This document shows positions 8,134 to 16,337 of a stretch of 41,801 nucleotides of DNA, one piece after another (position 1 is the stretch's first letter; each line of letters opens with the position of its first letter). The notes beneath the pieces were generated by a model. The model ran no database searches. It was not told the origin of the DNA and worked only from the letters and a program-made list of their open reading frames with translations. Made by a program: the position numbers and the translations under genes. The stretch is from Clostridiaceae bacterium (lineage in GTDB: Bacteria > Bacillota > Clostridia > Lachnospirales > Lachnospiraceae): assembly GCA_009911305.1 (NCBI GenBank), contig QXXC01000033.1:1-41801 (forward strand). The letters run 5' to 3'.

Positions 8134-9417
8134 ATGCGGGTTTCACAATGCATGATTGTAAAGAATGAGGAAGCAAATATAGAGAGGGCATTAAGCTGGG
8201 GAAAGGGTTTCGTCTGGGAGCAGATCGTGGTGGATACGGGAAGCACGGATCAGACGGTGGATATTGCCAAATCGATGGGCGCCTGCGTATACGATTTGGA
8301 ATGGGCTGACGATTTTGCGGCTGCGAGGAATTTTGCAATGAGCCTGGCGAAAGGTGACTGGATTGCACTCCTGGATGCGGATGAATATTTTGCTCCCCAG
8401 GATGTGAAAACACTGGAAACTCTTTTGACACAGCTTCATGAGACGGAAACCGAGGCGATTGCCGCCGCATGCATCAATCTGAATGAGAAGGGGGAGCCCG
8501 GAAGCATCGCGACACAGATACGGGTCTTCAGAAACAAACCGGAACTGCGTTACAGGAGGCGTATCCATGAGCAGCTTCTGGCAGAGGAGGGCCGGCGGCC
8601 AATGCGCGTGCTGGATGCCACGAAGGAACTGTCTGTGTTCCACACAGGGTATTGCGGGGAAGCCTATCAGAAGAAGAATGTCAGCAAACGGAATCTGAGA
8701 CTTCTGCAAAAGGAGCTGGAGGATCATCCGGGAGACAGCGAGATACTTGGATATCTGGGAGATGAGTATCACTCAGCCGGGCAGAGCGAGAGGGCAGAGC
8801 AGCATTACCGGCAGGCCATTGAAGCGATGCCGTCCGTGTTAGATGAGCTGGATGCCAGGAGCGCTGCTACCTTTACATATTTGCTGCAGATTCTGGGGGA
8901 CAGACAGGCGCCGGATGAGGAGATCGATCGTATTTACAGGAAGGGAGAGAGGCTGCTTCCAGGAGAGGCTGATTTGGATTACATCATGGGCCGTTTTTTT
9001 GCTTCGCGGGGCGAATATGAAAAGGGGGCGGCGCATCTGGAGCTGGCTCTCGCCAAACTGGAACGTTTTGGGACAAACAATCGCTCTATGAGGCTTCAGG
9101 CAGGTATCCAGGATGCCTATGAGGTACTGGCGCTCTGTTATCTGAACCAGGGTGAGCTTCAGAAGGGGATTCACTGCAGTATTGCTGTTCTGAAATACGC
9201 GCCGCACTCGACGACATCTCTGGTCGTATTGCTGAAATGTCTGAAGGGGGATGGGGAAGAGCCTGCGACGCCTGCGGATCAGACGGCGGCATTCTTAAGT
9301 AAGCTGTACGATATGAAATCTTCTGCGGACAGACAGATACTTGCAACAGCGGCAAAAACACTTGGGTGGCCTGCCCTGGAAAGGGCTTTGGAAGCTTCAT
9401 TCAGCGGAAGTTTGTAA
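8134..9417 (+). CDS. Glycosyltransferase family 2 with TPR repeats
   Basis: A 427-residue protein. Residues 1-190 form a GT2 domain: start motif SQCMIVKNEEANIERAL, VVDTGSTDQTVDIAK, the acceptor-side DFAAARNFAM, and the DxD site WIALLDADEYF near residue 90. Residues about 200-400 are helical repeats of TPR type (ILGYLGDEYHSAGQSERAEQHYRQAIEAMP). This GT2-TPR layout is common beside flagellin genes in Clostridia, where such enzymes add the sugar that links the glycan to Ser/Thr of flagellin; the exact sugar cannot be read from sequence. RBS ACAGGAGG precedes ATG 8134. It is the first gene of a plus-strand pair with the cytidylyltransferase fusion downstream. Confidence 0.9.
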   Translation: MRVSQCMIVKNEEANIERALSWGKGFVWEQIVVDTGSTDQTVDIAKSMGACVYDLEWADDFAAARNFAMSLAKGDWIALLDADEYFAPQDVKTLETLLTQLHETETEAIAAACINLNEKGEPGSIATQIRVFRNKPELRYRRRIHEQLLAEEGRRPMRVLDATKELSVFHTGYCGEAYQKKNVSKRNLRLLQKELEDHPGDSEILGYLGDEYHSAGQSERAEQHYRQAIEAMPSVLDELDARSAATFTYLLQILGDRQAPDEEIDRIYRKGERLLPGEADLDYIMGRFFASRGEYEKGAAHLELALAKLERFGTNNRSMRLQAGIQDAYEVLALCYLNQGELQKGIHCSIAVLKYAPHSTTSLVVLLKCLKGDGEEPATPADQTAAFLSKLYDMKSSADRQILATAAKTLGWPALERALEASFSGSL

Positions 9418-9488
9418 AATGGATGGTTCAGCCAGAACAGGGCGCTTTCAGGCGGTCACGAAAATATCCGGAAAGGAGAACGGCATGC

Positions 9489-10832
9489 ATGACAAAGGTT
9501 ATAACCTATGGCACATTTGATCTGCTTCATTATGGGCATATCCGTCTGCTGGAGCGGGCGAAGGTATTGGGCGATTATCTGATCGTCGGGGTAACGGCTG
9601 ATGATTTTGATAAGCTGCGGGGCAAGATCAATGTGCAGCAGTCATTGATGGAGCGCCTTGAGGCTGTGAGGGCGACAGGAATTGCAGACGAGATCATTAT
9701 CGAGGAATATGAGGGGCAGAAGATCGATGACATAAAACGGTATGGGATCGATATTTTTACCGTGGGCTCTGACTGGGTCGGAAAGTTTGACTATTTAAAC
9801 GAATACTGCAAAGTGATTTATCTTGAGAGGACGCAGGGGATATCCAGCTCCGATATCCGGGCGCAGAGACACGAGGTCAAGCTGGGGCTGGTTGGAGAAT
9901 CGGGTGTTTTGAGCAAGATTGAGAAGGAGTGCAGATTCGTAAACGGACTGTCGGTAGCGGCTGTATATGCGGAACACTACTATGTTTTGCCTCAGACGCT
10001 TCAGAAGCTTTGCAGATGGGAGCAGAGCTATCCGGAATTTTTAGACGGCGTGGAAGCGGTCTATATCGCTTCGCATCCCACGAGGCATTACAGGGATATC
10101 AAAATGGCGCTTGAGAGGGGAAAGCATGTGATCTGTGAGTCTCCGGTCGTGCTGGATCCGGTTCAGTTTGACGAGCTCTCAGAGCTGGCCGTAAAAAAAG
10201 GCTGCATCCTGGGCGACGCTATCAAGACAGCTTATTCGACAGCCTATTCAAGGCTTCTGCTGCTGGTGAAAAGCGGAAGAATCGGCAAGGTGGTTTCCGT
10301 GGACACAACATGTACGAGCCTGAGCGATATCTACCACATACCGGAAGAAAAGAGAAAGCTGATATGGAACAGCATCTGTGCATGGGGCCCTGCAGCATTG
10401 CTGCCTGTGTTCCAGCTTTTGGGGACGCAGTATTCGAGAAAGCATATTATATCGAGCTTTGCAGATAAAGAATGTAATCTGGATTCCTTTACGAAGATCG
10501 ATTTTCTATATCCGGACGCAGTTGCGTCTGTAAAGGTCGGAAAGGGAATTAAATCAGAAGGGGAGATGATTATCTCCGGAACGAAGGGATACATCTATGT
10601 CCCGGCGCCGTGGTGGAAGACCGATTATTTTGAGATCCGCTATGAAAATCCTGCGGACAATAAGCGCTACTTTTATCAGTTGGACGGGGAAGGTATACGG
10701 TATGAGATGGTATCGTTCGTAAAATCCATTGAGACACAAAAAAGCATGTCGTATATTGACCCGGATATAACGAAAGCCATATCCGGAGTCATATGCGATT
10801 TTGAGAAACGGGTCGATATGGATATCATCTGA
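9489..10832 (+). CDS. Fusion of TagD-like cytidylyltransferase and Gfo/Idh/MocA oxidoreductase domain
   Basis: A 447-residue two-domain protein. Residues 1-130 are a glycerol-3-phosphate cytidylyltransferase-like nucleotidyltransferase: VITYGTFDLLHYGHI, with the HxGH site at His14-Tyr-Gly-His17, and RTQGISSSDIR as the second nucleotide motif. Residues about 135-447 resemble a Gfo/Idh/MocA dehydrogenase: GLVGESG in the NAD loop region, VYIASHPTRHYRDIKMALERGKHVICESPV, and a C-terminal beta-sheet domain. The usual EKP catalytic lysine is replaced (CESP), so ordinary dehydrogenase chemistry may be lost. ATG 9489 follows AAGGAG at 9473-9478; the longer frame from 9366 overlaps the GT2 gene and lacks support. 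It probably makes a CDP-activated polyol or acid for the LicD proteins. Its 3' end meets the LicD array head-on with a 5-nt gap. Confidence 0.8.
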   Translation: MTKVITYGTFDLLHYGHIRLLERAKVLGDYLIVGVTADDFDKLRGKINVQQSLMERLEAVRATGIADEIIIEEYEGQKIDDIKRYGIDIFTVGSDWVGKFDYLNEYCKVIYLERTQGISSSDIRAQRHEVKLGLVGESGVLSKIEKECRFVNGLSVAAVYAEHYYVLPQTLQKLCRWEQSYPEFLDGVEAVYIASHPTRHYRDIKMALERGKHVICESPVVLDPVQFDELSELAVKKGCILGDAIKTAYSTAYSRLLLLVKSGRIGKVVSVDTTCTSLSDIYHIPEEKRKLIWNSICAWGPAALLPVFQLLGTQYSRKHIISSFADKECNLDSFTKIDFLYPDAVASVKVGKGIKSEGEMIISGTKGYIYVPAPWWKTDYFEIRYENPADNKRYFYQLDGEGIRYEMVSFVKSIETQKSMSYIDPDITKAISGVICDFEKRVDMDII

Positions 10833-10837
10833 CAGCC

Positions 10838-12664
10838 TCAGCGGCAGTGAATCTTCTTTTCCCAGATGCCCCGGGTTTCCTCTCCGGCAAATTTGGCCAG
10901 ATAATCAATGTAAGCCTGGCGTATTCCTGCGGACTGCACAATCGTGGTGTCTGCATGCACGACGCCGGGGGTAGAAACGTAATATTCCATATTTTCAGCG
11001 ACCTTTGGATCAGCCATTTCGGATTCGTCCAGGACGAAATGAGGCACATATACGAGCTTCTTTGTATATGGCTTTAAGCTGCGGGCGAAAAAGGACGGCG
11101 GAACACTTATAGCCAGATTGTATTCGTCATATGGATTCTGAATAAATACCGTGTCCGGACGGCGCTTTTTAAAATCATACTGCCTGTAGTCAGTAACAGG
11201 AACATAGTCTGGAAGCTGCCCGGCTTCATACTGCATATCCCGCAGGCTGCCGTTTAGATTTTTATAGTAATATGGAACAGGAATGACATATACATCACAT
11301 TCCGTATCTGCGGCAGCTTCTTTCCAGAAGGGCTCAATTCTTTCCCAGCCGGCGGCTTTAAACGGAAGGAATACGATCTCCCTGCGCTGGCAGGCAGGCT
11401 CAGACATGCGCTGCGCAAGCCGATCCAGCAGGAGGTCCAGGCCGCGGCGGATATCTTCGGGCCGGCCGGCGGACGTCCCGAGCTTCTCATAAATTTGCCA
11501 GGCGGCTTCACAATATTCCTCCAGGATTTTGACAAGCCCGTCTTCACCAAGCTGCTCTAAGGCTGTTCCGGTCTGAATGGCGCTGGTCTGGCATACTTCC
11601 AGGAGTCCTTTTGCTGTATCGGAGGAGTTTTCCTTAAGGCTTTTCTCGATTTCCAGGTGAGCTTTTGATACCATGGCAGTAAAGCTTCTCACGAGGACGG
11701 ACGGACTGACCCGCCTGTCATCCAGTTCCCTGGCGTCGAAATAATATTTATAGGGCGCCCGTCCCCCCGGAATCTGTTCGATCATATCTTCCTCCTGGGC
11801 GCGGTAGAAGGGATAAATATGGCCGCTGCCGCCGCGGGAAGGCTTCATATAATCGCCGTACTCAAGCTCAAGGATCGTCTTCCAGGCAGAAGGAGCCGGA
11901 AACTCCATTCCCTCAAAATTGAGCATGGCCGGCTCTCCAAAGTATTCAATAGGATAGGGCCGCGGCCGGGGCCCATCGGAGATCCAGCAGTGCATGCGCA
12001 CCACCTCATCCCGGTGTTTTTTGTCTGTGTACATCGAAAACAGATCAATCGCCAGAGAGAACAACTGCTGTCTTAAGGGGCGGCGTTTGTCAAAGGTGAT
12101 ATGAAGATAGTTCTTAATCTCGGCAATCTGCTGTTTTATTTCGGGTGAATAACGGCCGTCCTCCCCTATATGCATAGCTGTATGATAGGTTAGAGCGGCG
12201 AGGCTTCTGCGTATTTCCTCATCCTCCCCGTCATACGCCAGGTAATCGAATGGAAAAATGTCAATACCGCCCATAAACGGAAAACCATGACTCTTTTTCA
12301 GACGCTTTTCTTCCAGTGAAATACAGTCAGAATTCCATATGGTCGTGTGTATACGGTATTCATTTGGCTGGTTTTTAATCAGATACTCTTTTGGCAGCTC
12401 TTTTGGAGCCACTCTGTTAAAGCGTATGTAATCGTCGCGCATCATACAGATATCCAGATCATCATCCCAGGGAATAAACCCGCCGTGCCTGGCTGCCCCG
12501 AGCAGGGTTCCGAAATAGATATACCACCGGATATTGTGTTTTGCACAAATCCCTGCCACATGCTCCAATACTTCAAGCGACGCAGCCCAGGCCCGCTTCA
12601 TCATGGACGGTACATAAAAGCCGTCCCTTACTTCGTCTTCAAAAAAGGAATCCGGGAATTGCAT
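10838..12664 (-). CDS. LicD-family phosphotransferase, array copy 5 (most downstream)
   Basis: A 608-residue protein in three parts. Residues 1-330 are a LicD/fukutin-type domain, with FGTLLGAARHGGFIPWDDD at about 51-69 holding the acidic metal-binding cluster. Residues about 340-425 are a helical linker. Residues about 435-600 are an alpha/beta domain (EIVFLPFKAAGWERIEPFW, YVIPVPYYYKNLNGS, FIQNPYDEYNL) that I recall as the first half of a CDP-glycerol glycerophosphotransferase-like fold. LicD enzymes transfer a phospho-headgroup from a CDP donor to a sugar. I start at ATG 12664 (MQFPDSFFEDEV), with GGGAGG upstream inside the preceding gene. The end IWEKKIHCR is a shortened version of the tail seen in the other copies. 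It is cytosolic, with no membrane segment. Confidence 0.85.
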   Translation of the reverse strand: MQFPDSFFEDEVRDGFYVPSMMKRAWAASLEVLEHVAGICAKHNIRWYIYFGTLLGAARHGGFIPWDDDLDICMMRDDYIRFNRVAPKELPKEYLIKNQPNEYRIHTTIWNSDCISLEEKRLKKSHGFPFMGGIDIFPFDYLAYDGEDEEIRRSLAALTYHTAMHIGEDGRYSPEIKQQIAEIKNYLHITFDKRRPLRQQLFSLAIDLFSMYTDKKHRDEVVRMHCWISDGPRPRPYPIEYFGEPAMLNFEGMEFPAPSAWKTILELEYGDYMKPSRGGSGHIYPFYRAQEEDMIEQIPGGRAPYKYYFDARELDDRRVSPSVLVRSFTAMVSKAHLEIEKSLKENSSDTAKGLLEVCQTSAIQTGTALEQLGEDGLVKILEEYCEAAWQIYEKLGTSAGRPEDIRRGLDLLLDRLAQRMSEPACQRREIVFLPFKAAGWERIEPFWKEAAADTECDVYVIPVPYYYKNLNGSLRDMQYEAGQLPDYVPVTDYRQYDFKKRRPDTVFIQNPYDEYNLAISVPPSFFARSLKPYTKKLVYVPHFVLDESEMADPKVAENMEYYVSTPGVVHADTTIVQSAGIRQAYIDYLAKFAGEETRGIWEKKIHCR

Positions 12665-14499
12665 GTAATTTTTTCCTCCCATATTTGTTTTGTGTCCTCT
12701 CCGGCAGATTTCACAAGAAAGTCGATATAGGACTGCCTCATCTGTTCTGACTGGACAATCACTATATCCGCATGAACCACGCCGGGCATGGATACGTAAT
12801 GCTCCATGTTTATAAATGCTTTTTTGTTCCCAGGGCGGATTTCGTCCAGTGTAAAGTACGGGACATAGACCAGCTTATCCGTATACTGCTTTAAGTTTGC
12901 AGCATAAAAGGATGGAGGGACGCTGGTTGTGAGATTATGCCCGTCATAAGGATTCTGGATAATTATAACATCCGGCCGCCGATTTTGGAGATCATAGCTT
13001 CTGTAGTCGGTTATGGCTGTATCGTCCGGAAATAGCTCCCCCTCATACTGTATGGTTTTCATGCCGCCATCCAGATTTTTATAGCAGTACGGAATAGGGA
13101 TCACATAGCTTGTGCAGTCCGGATCATGCTGCGCGGCTTCCCACAGCGGCTTAAGGATACTCCACCCGGAGGCTTTCCAGGGAAGAAACACGACTTCCCT
13201 TTTCCTGCCCAGCTCCTCCCCGGCGCAGGTGCTGATCTGGTCACGCAGCGCGCCAAGGTGCATCTGAATACCGGACATATCCAGCAGCGGACCCCCCCCC
13301 TGTGCCAGAGGCTCATAGATCTGCCATATCAGTTCACAGTATTGTTCCAGCAGGGCAACGGTATGTAAGCGCGCGCCCCATTTCTTTTCCAGGAGATCGC
13401 CAACCTGAATGGCGCTTTGCTGGCAGAGTTCCAGAAGCGTTTTTGCCTGTTCCGGGTTTTCCGAAAAGATGGCCTGAGCGATCTGCGTATGGAGCTTCTC
13501 TGTCAGAAGAAGGAACTGTTCCACCAGCTTTTCCGGGGCCGCCGCTGTCTGGCTGTCCGGACGTTTTATATCCCCGGCAGAAATATGGTATGTGTATAAC
13601 AGCCTGTCAACGGCAGCATTGTCCACTTGTTTTTCTAAATTCCGGTAAATCGGGTAATTATGGCATCCCCCGCTGTAGCAGAGCTCCATATAGTTTCCAT
13701 ATCGCACCTTCAGAATATCCTCATATCCGGAGGGAACCGGGAGCTCGAATCCTTCAAATGGAAGCATACGCAGATTTTGGAAATAGCTGGCCGGCCATTT
13801 AAATGGTTTTCCGGAATACCAGTCGGGTGTGTACATGACCTCCGTCGCATCTCTGGCGGTATATAGTGAGGAGAGCTGTTCTATCAAAACGTCCAGTTGT
13901 TCCTCCAGGGGTTTATTCTTATCAAAGGTAATGCGCAGCATTTCTTCCAGGCTTGTGATTACGGCATTTAGTTTGTCTGTATCCTCATTTCTGCCGACCG
14001 AAGCTTTAATTTCAAAAGTAATGGACAGAAGTTCCCTCTGCAGTTGTTCATCCTCCGGATTAGGAGCTGCGTAGTCAAAGGGAAAGATATCAATGCCCTG
14101 CGGAAAAAAATAACCGTGGAATTTTTCCAGGAGCGCCCCTTTAAGCGGAAATTCCGTCCCGTTCCAGACAGCGGACACCATATTCGAGGTGTCTATATTT
14201 CCCCGCAGAGGAAGGTAATATCCCTCCGGCAGTTCCTGTCTTGCGACAGACATAAAACGGTTATAATCATCGCGCAGCATAGCGATATCAATATCATCAT
14301 CCCATGGAATAAAGCCGCCATGCCGTACTGCTCCAAGCAGGGTTCCCCACATAGCGAACCAGCGGATGTGATGCTTTTTGCAGATAGCGGCGATATCCTC
14401 AAGGAGTTCCATCTGCGCCGCCCAGCCCCGCTTGATGATGGCCGGTACATAGAAGCCGTCTCTTACCTCGTCTTCAAAAAAGGAATCTGGAAATTGCAT
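12628..14499 (-). CDS. LicD-family phosphotransferase, array copy 4, with a G9 tract
   Basis: A 623-residue paralogue with the same three-part plan: N-terminal MQFPDSFFEDEVRDGFYVP, the LicD core WGTLLGAVRHGGF followed by WDDDIDIAM, a helical linker (about 345-440) and the C-terminal half GT-B-like domain (VVFLPWKASGWSILKPLW). ATG 14499 follows GGGAGGAG at 14508-14515. Inside the linker a run of nine G on the coding strand (13292-13300) encodes Gly-Gly-Gly in LAQGGGPLLD; slippage there would frameshift the gene. The 3' end overlaps the next start by 37 bp. The substrate is unknown; sequence differences in the core between paralogues suggest different acceptors or headgroups. Confidence 0.87.
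   Translation of the reverse strand: MQFPDSFFEDEVRDGFYVPAIIKRGWAAQMELLEDIAAICKKHHIRWFAMWGTLLGAVRHGGFIPWDDDIDIAMLRDDYNRFMSVARQELPEGYYLPLRGNIDTSNMVSAVWNGTEFPLKGALLEKFHGYFFPQGIDIFPFDYAAPNPEDEQLQRELLSITFEIKASVGRNEDTDKLNAVITSLEEMLRITFDKNKPLEEQLDVLIEQLSSLYTARDATEVMYTPDWYSGKPFKWPASYFQNLRMLPFEGFELPVPSGYEDILKVRYGNYMELCYSGGCHNYPIYRNLEKQVDNAAVDRLLYTYHISAGDIKRPDSQTAAAPEKLVEQFLLLTEKLHTQIAQAIFSENPEQAKTLLELCQQSAIQVGDLLEKKWGARLHTVALLEQYCELIWQIYEPLAQGGGPLLDMSGIQMHLGALRDQISTCAGEELGRKREVVFLPWKASGWSILKPLWEAAQHDPDCTSYVIPIPYCYKNLDGGMKTIQYEGELFPDDTAITDYRSYDLQNRRPDVIIIQNPYDGHNLTTSVPPSFYAANLKQYTDKLVYVPYFTLDEIRPGNKKAFINMEHYVSMPGVVHADIVIVQSEQMRQSYIDFLVKSAGEDTKQIWEEKITCNSRIPFLKTK
12675..12680 (-). promoter_or_regulatory. 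Embedded ribosome site for LicD copy 5
   Basis: GGGAGG on the minus strand, 10 nt before ATG 12664, formed by the codons for the C-terminal WEEK of copy 4. Translation of the two genes is therefore probably coupled. Confidence 0.7.
13292..13300 (-). repeat. G9 homopolymer inside LicD copy 4
   Basis: Nine C on the plus strand, nine G in the coding strand. The frame is intact at this length. Gain or loss of one base would frameshift about two thirds of the way through the gene, so it is a candidate phase-variation tract. Confidence 0.8.
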
Positions 14500-16337
14500 G
14501 TGATCTTCTCCTCCCATATCTGCGCCGGGCTTTCTGCGGCAGTTTCCATAAGAAAATCGATATATGCCCGCCTGACCGTGTCAGACGGGACAACTACCGT
14601 ATCCGCATGTATTACGCCGGGCATGGTCACATAATATTTCATATTGGCAATCGTTTTCGGATCCTCCATATATTCCCCGTCCAGCGCAAAGGGAGGGATA
14701 TACACAAGCTGATCCGTGTATTGTTTCAGAACCCTGGAATAAAAGGCAGGGTGCACGGTAAGCGTCAGGTTATATTCATCATAAGGATTCTGGATAAAAA
14801 TAACGTCCGGCTGACGGACTGCCGGGTCATAGGAGCGGTAATCCGTAACGCGCACATAATCCGGAAGGGACAGGCTCTCGCAACACATGGAGCTTAAGCC
14901 ATCCTTCTGCCGGTTCTTGTAATAACAGGGGACTGGTATCACATAGACATCGCAGTTTGGATCGTTTTCTGCCTGTCTCCAGTAAGGCTCAAAGCTGTTC
15001 CAGAAGGAAGCTTTCCAGACCAGGAATATAACTTCCCGCCTCTCATGTACATCATGTCTGGAGCTTTCGCCTATGCGGGTGAGCAGATCATCAGGAAGGC
15101 GGCAGTCCATATCTGTACAGGGGCGTTCGGGTTTGGCGAGCATTTCGTAAACCTTGCCCACGGCGGCGCAGTATTCTTCCAGGAACCCTACTGTGGCGGA
15201 CACGCTCCAGCCAGTTTCCTCAAGAGCGGTTCCGACAAGCACAGCGCTCTGCTGACAGCTCTCTAAAAGGCTTTTGGCAGTATCTGTGTCATTTGCCCTG
15301 ATTAAGCCGGGAAGGGAATGATCTATCTTCTCCGCCGCCTGCAGAAAGTCCTCGATCGGTTTCCACATCCGGCTCTTGCCTTTTATCCGCTTTTTTTTCA
15401 GGTCGTCAGCGGAAAAGCGGTAGATACAGGGCAGAGATTCTTCGCCAAGCAGCCGGATCACCTTTTTCTTCTGGGTCTCATAAATGGGATAATTGTGCGC
15501 GCTGCCGGTACGGCAGAATTTCATGTAATCTCCGAATTGGATCGTAAGGAGCATATCGTAGCACGAGGGGGCGTACACTTCCATCGTCTCAAACGGAAGC
15601 TTCACAGGGTTTCGGAAAGCATCAAGGGGATAGATCCACGGCTCGCCGTTCGCCCAGTGGTGCATGGAGGCCACCTGTGTACATCCTTCTGCGCCCGTAT
15701 AGAGTGCAAACAGGCTGTCCCTGAGGTCTAAGAGCTGCGGCCGGACCGGCCTGCTGCGGTCGATATCCACAGCCAGCATATCCTCTATCTGTGAGATAAT
15801 GCCCTGCACCTGCTCTGTATTCTGATTGTCTTCGTCGATACGCGCGGCGGCAAAGTTGACAATGCATGTAAGATCCTTGCGAAGCTTCTCGTCTTCCGGA
15901 TCCGGGGCGACGTAATCCAAAGCGAAGATATCAACCCCTGTCGTAAAAGGAAAGCCGTGGAACTTTTCCAGGCGGGTTTTCTCCCAGGAGATATTCCGGT
16001 TATTCTGCACCGGGAGCTGCAGGCGGTAGTCCTCATGTAATTCCTGCGGGATATAATATCCGGGGGGCAGCTCGCGGCGCGCAATCTCCCTGAAACGGAG
16101 CCAGTCGTCCCGGAGCATGCAGATATCAAGATCATCGTCCCAGGGGATAAAGCCGCCATGCCGCACCGCCCCCAGAAGCGTCCCGAAATCTGCAAACCAC
16201 AGGATATGGTGCTTTTCACAGACCTTCGCTATATCGCTCAAAACCTCCATCTGCGCCGCCCATGAGCGCTTCATCAGAGCCGGCACATAAAAGCCGTCCC
16301 TTACCTCGTCTTCAAAAAAGGAATCCGGGAATTGCAT
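14463..16337 (-). CDS. LicD-family phosphotransferase, array copy 3
   Basis: A 624-residue paralogue. The LicD core reads WFADFGTLLGAVRHGGF then WDDDLDICM, with FTTGVDIFALDYVAPDPEDE marking the middle of the catalytic domain and FGDYMKFCRTGSAHNYPIY its end near residue 300. A helical linker follows, then the C-terminal domain (VIFLVWKASFWNSFEPYW, VIPVPCYYKNRQKDG, FIQNPYDEYNLTLTV). ATG 16337 has GGGAGGAG at 16346-16353, inside the last codons of copy 2. The last residues, IWEEKITCNFQIPFLKTR, are read from the same bases, in another frame, as the start of copy 4 (37-bp overlap). The protein is predicted to be cytosolic. Confidence 0.87.
   Translation of the reverse strand: MQFPDSFFEDEVRDGFYVPALMKRSWAAQMEVLSDIAKVCEKHHILWFADFGTLLGAVRHGGFIPWDDDLDICMLRDDWLRFREIARRELPPGYYIPQELHEDYRLQLPVQNNRNISWEKTRLEKFHGFPFTTGVDIFALDYVAPDPEDEKLRKDLTCIVNFAAARIDEDNQNTEQVQGIISQIEDMLAVDIDRSRPVRPQLLDLRDSLFALYTGAEGCTQVASMHHWANGEPWIYPLDAFRNPVKLPFETMEVYAPSCYDMLLTIQFGDYMKFCRTGSAHNYPIYETQKKKVIRLLGEESLPCIYRFSADDLKKKRIKGKSRMWKPIEDFLQAAEKIDHSLPGLIRANDTDTAKSLLESCQQSAVLVGTALEETGWSVSATVGFLEEYCAAVGKVYEMLAKPERPCTDMDCRLPDDLLTRIGESSRHDVHERREVIFLVWKASFWNSFEPYWRQAENDPNCDVYVIPVPCYYKNRQKDGLSSMCCESLSLPDYVRVTDYRSYDPAVRQPDVIFIQNPYDEYNLTLTVHPAFYSRVLKQYTDQLVYIPPFALDGEYMEDPKTIANMKYYVTMPGVIHADTVVVPSDTVRRAYIDFLMETAAESPAQIWEEKITCNFQIPFLKTR
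14508..14515 (-). promoter_or_regulatory. Embedded ribosome site for LicD copy 4
   Basis: GGGAGGAG on the minus strand, 8 nt before ATG 14499, read in the upstream gene as part of WEEK. It supports the MQFPDS start over the upstream ATG at 14517, which overlaps the site. Confidence 0.75.

Noticed and set aside
13302..13802. Plus-strand frame opposite LicD copy 4
   Set aside because: Antisense shadow; its composition reflects the coding strand of the LicD gene.
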